Assembly (NCBI RefSeq): GCF_029962835.1 | Contig: NC_080582.1 | Span: 16,686,032 to 16,750,031, forward strand | Length of the DNA: 64,000 bases | Direction of reading: 5' to 3' | Source of the DNA: Magnolia sinica | Taxonomy: Eukaryota; Streptophyta; Magnoliopsida; Magnoliales; Magnoliaceae | Part shown: one piece after another, positions 45,319-55,533 of the stretch | Layout of the letters: each line of letters opens with the position of its first letter | Position numbering within the stretch: position 1 is the first letter of the stretch | The notes under the pieces: model-generated | Seen by the model: only the letters and a program-made list of their open reading frames with translations | The model's database searches: none | What the model was told of the DNA's origin: nothing | Made by a program: the position numbers and the translations under genes

Positions 45319-46686
45319 CTTGAAAAGGCGAGCTTAAAAAGTCCTAGAGGGGGGGGAGTGAATATGACTATGCCAAATAATAAAATAAAGTACTAAATAA
45401 ATAAATAAATCAGAGATCTCAATCATATTAGTATTGAAACGTTAATTCAAACTGATTCGTAGGACAACCTTCACCCAAACAAGTTAGGCAGGACAACCTT
45501 ATTTCACGAATATGATAAGAAGCAAAATCTCAAACTGAGTAAGAGTAAATAAAACTTTTTATTATAAACATTCACCACTTTTGCATAAAAGAAATTACAA
45601 CTATTCACCACAAAAGTAATAAAAACATTCACCATAGCACCAAGAATTATAGTGATCTTGTGTGTCAACATATGTTCTCAAACAGCCACACCTACTTTAC
45701 TCCCAAGATTACTAACCACATAATCTTGGCTTTTACTATGAATAAGGTTTTCACAATGTCACCTTAAAACCTGATACAATTGTGATTTTAACGGGCTATC
45801 ACGGGCTATCACAAATAAAGAAACCCCTCACTGAGATTATGTAAGACCCATATCATAGTCCGTACCATTCCATAGATTCCTGCGATCCTCCTTGTCAAAT
45901 TTCAACAACCTGCGACTTGTAACCGGCATTTGCGCGCGACCCTAAGACACACACTGTTAACCTGAGTCGACTCAACCAGAGACTTGTACCCTAGTGACCG
46001 TGTTATCGCCTCGGTTCAGTTGCCGCGTCTCACACGCCGGTCTGATACCCAGGCCAGGAGATGTGGGCCCGCGTTCAGTTCGAGGGAAATGCCGCGCGTT
46101 GCAAAATCCAAAAGAATCTCTACCCCAAAATCACATAATCAATTAATCAATCCCATCAAGGGTCAAGTGCATGTCAAGTACACATCACCTCACACTTCAT
46201 CCCCAAGCAACCCCATAAGTCAACAATCCTTACACAACCTATACCCCTCTTACATAAACTATCCCAAAAGTCAACAAATCTCTTACACACCCATCACTCA
46301 CCTCACCCATCACTCCATCACCCATCCCTCTCTCTCCTTACAACCCTCTCTCTCTCTCTCATTTCTCAAACCCATTTCCAAGCAACCAAAGAGTCCCATG
46401 TCCAAGCTCTCCCAAATCTCCATGAGAGAGTTTTGTGTGTGGCCCACTTCCTACCCTCTCATCTCCCATCTTAACCATCAAAACTTCATCATCCTTCGTT
46501 AAAGTCGAAGCCGAGGAGTTCGGTGTTCCATCGGACTAAGAAGGAGACCAATCGGTGGGTGATCTTGGACCCACATTTACATTTTTATTTTTGTAATTTA
46601 AGGGTCCACATATGGTGGGACCCACCTTGATGTATGCGTGTGTCCATGAGGGGCCCATAGTGGTGAGGCCCCTCCGTCATCTCCGA

Positions 46687-46708
46687 TCTCTCTCTCTCTC
46701 TCTCTCTA
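46687..46708. repeat. (CT)n microsatellite
   Basis: Eleven CT repeats inside the solo LTR. Confidence 0.9.
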
Positions 46709-47390
46709 TGATCAATGGCCCACCTGTGATGTGCGTATTTTATCCATGTTGTCCAACAAGTGGGCCACTTCAATCCCGATTTGGGGCCTGCATGACCGGA
46801 CGGTCACATAGGCCTAGATGGAAGGGAAAAATAAATATCAGTTTGATCCAAATCTAGTGGCGCACTACGTGGGACCACCTTGATGTATGTGCATCATCCA
46901 GGCTGGATGGTGGCTGGATGCTGGATATGTATTATATAAATATATGTATATATATGGTATGTATATATTACAATATTATATTATATTATAAATATATAAT
47001 ATGATATAATATATATATATATATATGTGCATACAGATGCATATCTATACGTGTGGGCCCAATATGGGACCCACCTGTTTCGTGAAAGGGCATGGGCTGG
47101 TGTACGTGTATAACAGCTATATAGTTGTTGTATTGACGTTGCCCATTAACGTGGGACCCACCTTAGCATTTGTTGTATATCCCCACCGTCCATGAGCTGG
47201 GACGGTGGGTCTGATCATGATGTGTGTGTGTGTTACATACACACCATCCTTCGGTTTTAAAATCAAACCGTCCATCCGCCAGGGACGCAGGTCCCACCTA
47301 GTGATTAACATCAACAAGTTCTATGGGACCCATGTGATGTATTTGTGCATCCAAGTTGTCCTAATGGTGTGATTAACGTCAGCAAGTGGA

Positions 47391-47545
47391 TGGTGCTGAT
47401 GAACCTAGACAATGTTTGGATGGTAATGACGCACCTGGACAATGTTTGGATGGTGCTGACGCACCTAGACAATGTTTGGATGGTGCTAATGCACTTGGAC
47501 AAGTTTGGATGGTGTTGATTTATATGGACAATGTTTGGGCAGTGC
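47391..47545 (+). repeat. 30-bp tandem repeat, about five units
   Basis: The unit GACAATGTTTGGATGGTGCT + GACGCACCTA repeats with few changes and keeps a multiple-of-three period, so one frame reads DAPGQCLDGA-like decapeptides. It is inside an LTR, so coding use is unlikely. Confidence 0.88.
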
Positions 47546-47744
47546 TGGTCATCATTAATGGGCCATGTGCCCCATGGGTTGATAGTGTACAATGATACAC
47601 ATGTTACACATACAACTATTGAAATAATTTTGGTGTGGTTCAAGCCCACTTGAGGACCATTGGTGTGGCCATCCATGAGGGCATCATGATGTATTTTGGC
47701 CCATGGGCGGGGCCTACCTATTTGTATGGGTAGGCCCATGTCGC

Positions 47745-47850
47745 TTGGCCCATTTGATGTATCAAGGCCGAGATACGAGGCCCATTGTGATGTATTCGAG
47801 GCCCATGGGCGAGGCCCATTGTAATGTATTCGAGGCCCATTATGATAGTA
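47745..47850 (+). repeat. Short tandem repeat of GAGGCCCATTGTGATGTATTC
   Basis: GAGGCCCATTGTGATGTATT, GAGGCCCATTGTAATGTATT and GAGGCCCATTATGAT follow one another within the solo LTR. Confidence 0.75.
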
Positions 47851-49471
47851 TGGTGAAGGAACCCTTTCCGGATCCCTAGGATTATAGGTAAGCCACTTAG
47901 GCTCAACCTTGATATAAGGGGGAATACATGATCATCATATAATATGCTTAGTATAGCTCCATGATACATGTCCATACGCATGCTTGTGATGAGATGAGTG
48001 ATTGATCATAGCACATGCCTTTGGGCAGATGTTATCGGACTCCCTGGTAAGGGGAGTTGCCCACATGAGCACGTGGTACGCACATAATTGCTGCATGACT
48101 GGATTGCGTGATTCATGCATCTCACATTGTGTGACATGTATATTGTACGTCCTAACAACATCAGGTCCTTAACCTCTACAAGCATATCGTGGTTTGTAGG
48201 ATTGGACACCGAAAATCTTATTCTACATAGGGTGCTATAGATATCCCTGGGTGAAATTTCCTAAACCCTTATAGTACCAGGAGGTTTCTCCAACGTTTAG
48301 ACCGAGTGGATGCATGAGCGTTGAGTGCAGATTACCAGAAGGCTACGCTTTTCACTGTGTTGTGATCGGTTGGAAGGGGGTGCGGCCTTACCCACCCGAG
48401 AGGAAGGGGCAAATCTAGGCTGAGTTTGACCAGCTCGAGGAATGAGTCCGCTGTCGACGAGCTGAGCCCAATATTGGCAGGCGGATAGTGAGGTCTCTTC
48501 CACTCACCTTGTTGTGCGCGATGGGGCAGCAATTTGGTTTGGAGTGCACTAAACCCCGGTGATATTTTAGAGTTGAGCTGTATTGATATGTGGACTCAGA
48601 TGAGGATTGGTATGCTTGAGTTGCATCTCGCATCGCATGGTCTTGGTATGGCCGACATCATTCATGGATTCATCAGCATATTCCGCATTACTCTGATTTT
48701 GCATAATTGTATTACTATATTGCGCACACACTTTCACCACCCTCTAAGCCTTCTGTAAGGTTATGCACGACCGTTGCGTACAGGTGACGTTGGATCGCAG
48801 CAGTACTGAGGCAGGAGCGCATAGCAGATCATCTTGGAGCTTTTGTCTATCATCATTGTATTTCCCTTTATACGCATTGTACTTATAAGTTTTTGATCAT
48901 AGTGGAAATGTGATGAGGTTTTTGATTGTTATTTGTGGGTTATGCCTTGGTTATGCTTATTACGAATCAAACTGATGTTAAAAATCCTCCTCGTAGCACC
49001 CCAAGATTGGAACCTGGCGGATGGGCGCTCGGAGCCGAGAACGGGATTCTACGGAGGCTATCGGTGCCGGATTCGGCAATCGAAAATTTTGTGAGCTCGG
49101 TTTTCGAGTTTGGGGCATGACAGATTATCTAGCTTATCTCTGGAAAAAACCAACTCTGAGATTTTCTAGCTATCTCATAAAAATCAAATACAAATAATAA
49201 TAAAAAATACTTATCTTCATCGTAGAAGAAGTTGTAGCTAAAGAATTGAATGACGAATGTTCAATGTTCAGTCCAATAAAAAATGTCCAGAGTTCTATTT
49301 GATTTTAATTAAGTTTAAACTAAATGCTACTTGCATTCATTTCCTTAAATCTCAATAAGAGTAAACACTCTTTTTAGAATTAGAATGACAGAGTTTTGAG
49401 ATGAAAGAATTAATGAAAAAATTATAAAAAAAATTTATAAATACTGCTTGATAGCTTGACAATAAATGAGG

Positions 49472-49472
<1 letters not shown>

Positions 49473-49508
<36 letters not shown>
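49473..49508. repeat. (TC)n microsatellite
   Basis: About 18 TC repeats in the copia LTR. Confidence 0.97.
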
Positions 49509-49512
<4 letters not shown>

Positions 49513-51910
49513 AGGGCTTTGATGGGCTTAATTGCATTTTCGGATTAAGAAAGAACCTATATTTATAGGCAAAAAGTTTGTTCCTTCAACTGGTTTAAGG
49601 TAGTCTTCAATTGGCCTAAGCATCGGATTCAGTTCCAACAAATTTTCAATTTCAAGCGGGATAAGATCTAATAGATCTTCGATTGGTCGAACAAGCTCTT
49701 CGACTGGTTGAGCAAGTTGAATCTGAACTGATTTTAGTTGCTGGACTTCGAGTCAAGGAACCTTCGACTGGTTGAGAAGTCCACTCCACTGGTCGAAGAT
49801 TCAATAGAAAATCTGTTACATTTCGGCTGATGCTTGGACTAGTCGATGAATTCTTAGATTGGTCGAGCCAAGAATTAGACTAGTTAAAACTTAGTCATTT
49901 ATAAGTATAAAAACTCAATTTAAATATGTTTTGAAAACCCCTAAACCTAAGGTCTTCCTATAGTTTAAAATACTTGTATGGACTGAACTTTATAAGATTA
50001 GAAACATGAAGTTTTCAATAGAGCTTGATCTTCTACTAGAATCTTTCAGTAGATCTAGCTTGGTCTTCAACTTAAGCTTAAGCATGAACTTAATTTTGAA
50101 CATGAGCTTGAACTTGATCATGAGCTTAATTTCAACTTGATCATGAGCTTTACTTGAACTTGATTATGAGCTTGACTTCAACATGAGCTTGACTTGAAGA
50201 TCACTTTGCTAAGTTGTTTTGACAAGACGTAACTTGACAAACCAAGTGTAAAATATGCTTTAAACATAATAACACTTACACTATGCATCTTCAGTAGCAT
50301 AAGTGTGTCCCTCTTTAATTGATTTCTCAATGAACGGACGGAAATAAGGAACACCAATAATATATTAGCTTTAGCCGGTTTATAAAATGTCAGCATTAGC
50401 CGCCTCACCTTTGATGTATAGATTGATGTATATATCATTTCATAAATTTATAAGGGCCGCCCAAAAACTCACTAGTTAGGCCCATCATAAAAATGCCATG
50501 ATCCAAAAATCAGTGGTCCAATAATCAGGTGAGAGGCCTCGCTTGTCCGAGAGGAATGATCGGAAAGGAGACTATCAATATTCACCGTGCACTTGTGGCC
50601 TACCGGATGACCAGACGGCCGATTTTTGGTCAAGGAATATTCTCCCTAGATGTCCTGCCTGATGAATAGCTCTGGTCCTACATATCATGGTAGCACATAT
50701 CAGTAGGGCCCTTCTCCATCTTGTGCGTACATGTTCACCCTTGAGAAACTTGTAATCAATTACAAGATTTTTATGGGCCCTGTTGAGTAGGATGTCATTT
50801 AAGCATGGATGTGAAAACTTCCTGGAAATGGATCAACGTGAAACAAAAACAAAAAAGACCAAAAATTAAAAAAAATAAAAAAAAGCAAGGACTCATGTCA
50901 AAATGTACATTGTTTGTTTTTCAAGTTAATTTCCATCAAAATGAGCCTAAGGTCAATGGTCAGAAGCAAGAGCCGTCTAACATTATCATGAAAATGTTGG
51001 AATAAAATTTAAAAGATACTTTTCTATGGAAAAGTAAGACCACTGGAGTCGATCTCTGCAACTACTCTCTCAGCCGATTGCTTGCTAGCTTCAAAGCTTT
51101 TCTTGATGGCTTCGAAGCTTAAAGCAAACTGATGGGCTGGTTAAGGCCTTCTATACAACTAAGGACTGGGCTACAATGAGAGTCGGTCCCCTTTTTTGTG
51201 AGCAAATACATAGATGCTTGTTTGTGAGCAAGTACATTGATGCTTGATCATCATTCAAACGATTCATTTGTAAGAATTTTTCTTTATTCATTGTCTTCCC
51301 CCATGAACCTTCGACTCTATGGATAAAATAGAATAAGATAAAATACAATAAACGGCCCAACAGTCGGATACTAGAACACAAATCAGGAAATCACAGATTG
51401 TAGTAAGTCCCCCTACTGATCTCTCGAATTCCTCCAGGCCATGTGGAGAAGGCAATGATTGGTCAGTGGCATCAGCGAGCTTGGGCAAACAGCAATTCTG
51501 GATTTTATAAATAAAATTAGGTCAGATAGGGAACTCAATTATGAATATCCACCCTTGCTAAGCAGCGTGTAACAATCCTTGATTTCATATCCTTGTGTCC
51601 ATGAACCTTCTAATTTAGAAAGGATCAATCTACAAGGCCACTTTTCTTTAATAAAACTTGATACCATATCTTGATTTGATAAATGACATTACAGAGACGC
51701 CTAATCTTAAGATTCCGTGTAGTCACATCTAACTCAAATCCTGAGCATGTAACAACCATTCTTCCAATAAAAATGGGGAAAAACGTGAATCCTGTGGGGA
51801 AAGAAATTCCAAACAGGTAATTACTAAAGAGACCCTAAGGTCAACAACATGATTGTCCACCTTAGAGACGAAATTCTGTCCTTCTCATCTTCAATGTCGA
51901 GGTTCCAAGG

Positions 51911-52501
51911 TAGAGCTGTACACGAGTCGAGTTAGCTCGGAAAGCTCGCTTGATTCGACTCGGAAAAGCTCAACTCTTGAAATTGGAATCGGACCGAGTC
52001 AAGCGGGTTTTAGGAGCTCTTTGAGCTTGCCCGAACTTGACTCAACTCAGATCGAACCTCAACTTGAACCGACTCGGATCGAAGCAGCTTGGTGACTCAG
52101 TTATTTTGATATGAACACTACTTGCCGACTGTTTGATGAAATGACTTAACGAAGTGTTCGCGAGGAAGGAATGGATATGTCGGCTGTTTGATTTTGATGT
52201 TGCTCACCTGGGTGTTTGATTTTGATGCTGCTCTCTAGGTGTATGATGAAATACCTGTAAAATATTGTTACTGTTTTACATTCCATGAGAAATTGAAGAT
52301 GCATTCTACCTGTTTGAGAAAATGCCGAACAGGCTCAAACTAGCTCGAACTGGCCCAGGCTGCTGACCGAACCAAACCGAGCCGGGCTAGCAAGACAGGC
52401 TCGAGGACCGAGCCAAGTCGAGTACGAGCTGGGGTTAGCTATTGGCCAACCCAAGCCTAGCTGTGCCAAGCTCAACTCGGTTCGACTCCTGTATAGCTCT
52501 A
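51911..52501. mobile_element. hAT-type MITE, duplicated copy
   Basis: Same element as 24063-24653 and the same length (591 bp). Left duplication TTCCAAGG (51903-51910), right TTCTAAGG (52502-52509) with one change. It was carried along by the segmental duplication, not inserted separately. Confidence 0.92.
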
Positions 52502-53124
52502 TTCTAAGGAGACTTTAGTAAATCTCTTTTAAAAAATAAAAAGAAAAACGCATCCCACATCACTTACAATTTCGGAGGGAAAAAACTGGGAAATGACCAT
52601 TTCTGTTTTCTGAGCTGCCCCAAATGAATGGCAGATGGTTCTACGAAACCAAAAAGCATGTACTGAGGTGAAAGTCAAATGGCCACTAAATCAAGAGGCG
52701 TGTCAAAAGTGTGGTAAAGAAACTAGAAAAGCTTACAAGTTCAACACAGTAAGCTTCAGTGTCTTCTTGACAATTTGTGTAAAGTAAACCACATGGGACA
52801 GGATATGGCACATTGTCTATGGTTTTTTTCCCATAATCAACAGGTCACCTCTATTTCTTGCTGGAAATATTTTCCCTTCTCATAGTAAGCTGGAAATAAA
52901 CTATTTGCTTGGAACTGTCAAGTTTTTCTGGAAAACACATCTGATAATTTGGGCCCTCAAACAAGATAATAAGAAAATAAGACATTTGGAATTTCCTACT
53001 CTACTGCAAAACCAATGTCCTCAGCAGCCGCTTTCCGTTTGTGCATAAGTATATCTCCATCAAGCTTTCCTTCCCACAATGAAAATGACAGCCACAAGAT
53101 CATCATCATAATACCCACGTCTGT

Positions 53125-53229
53125 CTACAATGTTAGGCTCTCTGGGTTCTGAATAATCTTCGCAAAGGTCTGAAGGAACGCTGCCAAATCAGCACCATAG
53201 ACTATTCGGTGATCGGCTGTAACATTCAC
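53125..53229 (-). pseudogene. Orphan copy of the E2 terminal exon
   Basis: All 105 bases match exon 6 of the plastid E2 gene (VNVTADHRIVYGAD to the stop), including the TTTTCAG acceptor and the adjacent 3' flank. The other five exons are not duplicated, so it cannot make E2 alone. It keeps an intact acceptor and stop and could serve as a trapped 3' exon for a minus-strand transcript entering from higher coordinates. No evidence of expression is available here. Confidence 0.93.
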
Positions 53230-54052
53230 CTGAAAAGATTGGAAGAGGATAAGTTACGAATTTTGGTAGCAATCCTTCTATAGGAAGGATCTTTCAATTA
53301 ACAGACCAAACCAAATGCTGAATAGATAACATTAAACAATGCTGATGATAGAATCTTTATTACTGATGTTAAGTATCGGAAATTGAAGTAGGAATATACT
53401 AAGTTGACTTTTGGACTTAGATTACGTGACATGAACTATCATTCATGTAGGATTGGCTGAGGCAATAACGCCCCTCGTGCATATGATGATGATGATAAGA
53501 TTACTCGAGAAAGATGTTCAAAAGCTGTTGAGTTTCAGAATAAATAAATATGTTGATGGCATAATAAAATGTTATGAAACAACCCATGTAGTGAATCTCT
53601 GCCCCCTTGTGACGGAGCCATGATGCAACCGACTGCAGAGAACTAAACCACGATTGAAATGGTTGCACGATAACCAGCTCACAAACATTGCAAGCAACTC
53701 AGCAATAGGACAATGCAAAGGCTCAAAAATGTCAATTCTTCATGAGTATTTCAGTGGGAAAATTGGCACTTTCAGCAAATCTGCGGAAAACTTCTGTTGC
53801 TGAGAAACTGAGATAACTCTCAAGCTTAAAGTAAGAGAACAACAATTAATTAACTATGAAACTCCAGCAGTTAGCATTTCTAGTTCCTCCTTTTCTGATA
53901 CGTAAGCTGGGATCAAACCCGAGACCTCAATGTTGGAACACAAGCTTTCTATGGTGAGCTATGGGCTCAAACACCCACATTTATTGATCTTGCGAAATTG
54001 GTCTCCTAATCCTACAAGAAATCCTTGTTTCCCAAGGAAACTAATCACAAGT

Positions 54053-55287
54053 ACCATTTTTCTTTAAAAATTAATAAATTTAGAAAATTTTGTGGCCCCA
54101 CATAGTATGTGTATGACATTCAAGTTTATCAAACATATACAACTAACCATAATGATCACACGGAACCAATGATAATGATTTCATGACTAGAAACCTTTCT
54201 GATTGGATCATTGGATGGGCTGCAAGTGCATTTTGATGTTTTTAAGTGGTATATTTTATTTTATTTTTATGGTGTGGGTCATCTTCCATTTACATTGACC
54301 AAATTTTTGCTCTTCTCAATATCACACTAGATTACATTATTCAACTGGTTGGATATTATAAAAATATAATATGGGCCCAAAATTCTCCACTTTATCACTT
54401 TCTAAAGAAAAAGTGCATGGTGGGTATTATGATAATATCACCACCCAAAAAGCACTTCTCCATCATTTCATTCATGGGGACATTAGTTGGTAAAATCCCA
54501 ATTTTTTATCAGATAATATTTTACGTTATTATGCCAGTAATTTAAAACTGCTTATATTTTGAAAACTCACTATAATATTATTTATCTTATTTCCCACAAT
54601 AGTACCTTGAGATTTTCAACATAATAGATCTTTGTCTCACTGCTAATCCTCCGTTGACAAGCTCACTGCGATTGCCAACCTTTTCCGATGATTTTGTTCT
54701 GCAAGGCAACTCTGTAAAAACCAGTGCTTACACCCTAAGAATCTCACCCTATTTGAATTTCTGGCCCTTCCAGCAATGGATTTGTCTAAACATAATGTTG
54801 AAATTGCAGTCAATAAGATAAAGATCACATCCTTGTGGATGCTTGTTCATGCATATTGTCTGATACCTACAAATTAGAGAGACCATTCAAATGCCTCATG
54901 CATCATACTTCTTTGGTTTGTCCTTCACTGTATGAGTCGTAACCAGTGTGACAAACATCACCTATAACATCACAAAGTATATACTGAACTATTTGTTATG
55001 TGAATATATATTAAAATTTAAAATTATTTATATTAAAAAAAAATATCGATGAGATTTTTGAAATAATCTTCCAAGAAAAACCTCAAATTTTGAATATCTC
55101 CCAAAAAAATTGCAGAGAGCGGGGTTTGTCACTATGGTCTCAACCGAGCATTGACGGGCCTTGATCTTTGACCTGTAGATGGCAGCAAATGGTATCAAAT
55201 ACAGGTTTTTAGCTTAAAATGTAACTTGTCCCCACTACTGATCTGGCCTTAGGTATATGGCCCATCCACATGGTGAATCAAATGGTC
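54053..55287. other. AT-rich intergenic stretch
   Basis: No recognisable gene or element between the duplication junction and the copia target site. A minus-strand frame at 54643-54828 has no familiar motif. Confidence 0.5.
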
Positions 55288-55292
55288 CCAAG

Positions 55293-55520
55293 TGTTAGAA
55301 TATTTGTGTATGTTAGAATATTTGTGTGATCTTGTTACCATACGAGTGCCAGAATATTAATATCATAATCTCTAGCACATTACGATATTATTCTTTGTAT
55401 TTATTGTCTTTCTATAATTGTTTGGCCTCATTCACATATAAATAGGCCCTCTTTGTATAGTTTAAACACACATTGAAATATGGAATTTCTAAGACAATCT
55501 CTCTCTTTATTTCTTCTTCA
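55293..55520 (+). repeat. 5' LTR of the copia element
   Basis: 228 bp from TGTTAGAATATTTGTG to TTTCTTCTTCA. The first 18 bp (TGTTAGAATATTTGTGTA) are tandemly repeated at the start. A TATA-like CACATATAAATAGG lies near 55433. Confidence 0.9.
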
Positions 55521-55533
55521 TGGTATCAAAGCC
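55521..55533 (+). other. Primer-binding site, initiator-Met tRNA type
   Basis: TGGTATCAAAGCC immediately after the 5' LTR matches the common plant copia site TGGTATCAGAGC. Confidence 0.88.

Larger units (their letters stand above)
39740..45320 (-). mobile_element. Minus-strand Ty1/copia internal region (gag, protease, start of integrase), fossil
   Basis: Read from high to low coordinates: PBS (45318-45303); gag with a UBN2-type segment (MKENETLMDFYMKLNDIVNF, near 44820), a CCHC knuckle (CFNCHEYGHLANKC, near 44370) and a Lys/Glu-rich coiled coil (near 44050); protease/GAG-pre-integrase (SRHMTGDNAILMN, near 40270; LGQ/LKHNLLRISQICDNKYSL, near 40100); then KVCGACQIGK near 39770. It is interrupted by the solo LTR at 40486-43566 and its frames are broken in several places. 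RT and RNase H are not present here. Confidence 0.88.
45840..49122 (+). mobile_element. Solo LTR (3.28 kb) with perfect GATTA target duplication
   Basis: It starts TGTAAGACCCATATCATAG and ends GTTTGGGGCATGACA, flanked on both sides by GATTA (45835-45839 and 49123-49127). It has no internal region, PBS or PPT. Length and style resemble the Tekay/Del-type LTRs in this window, though the ends differ. The exact target duplication implies LTR-LTR recombination at a single insertion. It contains a 30-bp tandem array, AT-rich runs (46930-47020) and GGGACCCACCTTGATGTATG words like those in the fold-back repeats. Confidence 0.9.
45321..50450 (-). mobile_element. 5' LTR of the minus-strand copia element, split by a solo gypsy LTR (outer end approximate)
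   Basis: The inner end is TGAAAAGGCGAGC at 45321. The LTR is interrupted at 45840-49122 by a younger solo LTR and resumes at 49128. Minus-strand promoter sequence GCCTATAAATATAGG lies near 49570. It contains a TC microsatellite and repeated TTCGACTGGTTGAG words (49680-49800). The outer end was not located and is placed near 50.4 kb. Confidence 0.6.
50588..54052 (+). repeat. Segmental duplication, copy 2 (3.47 kb)
   Basis: Direct-orientation copy of 22696-26238, starting TGCACTTGTGGCCTACCGG and ending ACTAATCACAAGT, with unrelated sequence outside both junctions. It includes an orphan E2 terminal exon, the hAT MITE and the SINE-like head. ACTTGTG near the start and CACAAGT at the end are inverted 7-mers. 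Confidence 0.95.

Noticed and set aside
45984-46502. 172-codon plus-strand frame rich in Ser/Pro/His
   Set aside because: It lies within the solo LTR leader. The composition reflects CT/CA-rich untranslated sequence, with no recognised domain.
47311-47739. 142-codon minus-strand frame with repeated CxSTIQTLSR
   Set aside because: It is the antisense reading of the 30-bp tandem repeat inside the solo LTR.
50588-54052. Duplicated segment as an assembly or haplotype artefact
   Set aside because: Both copies have distinct flanks and carry independent small differences, so a true duplication is more likely. Read-level proof was not available.
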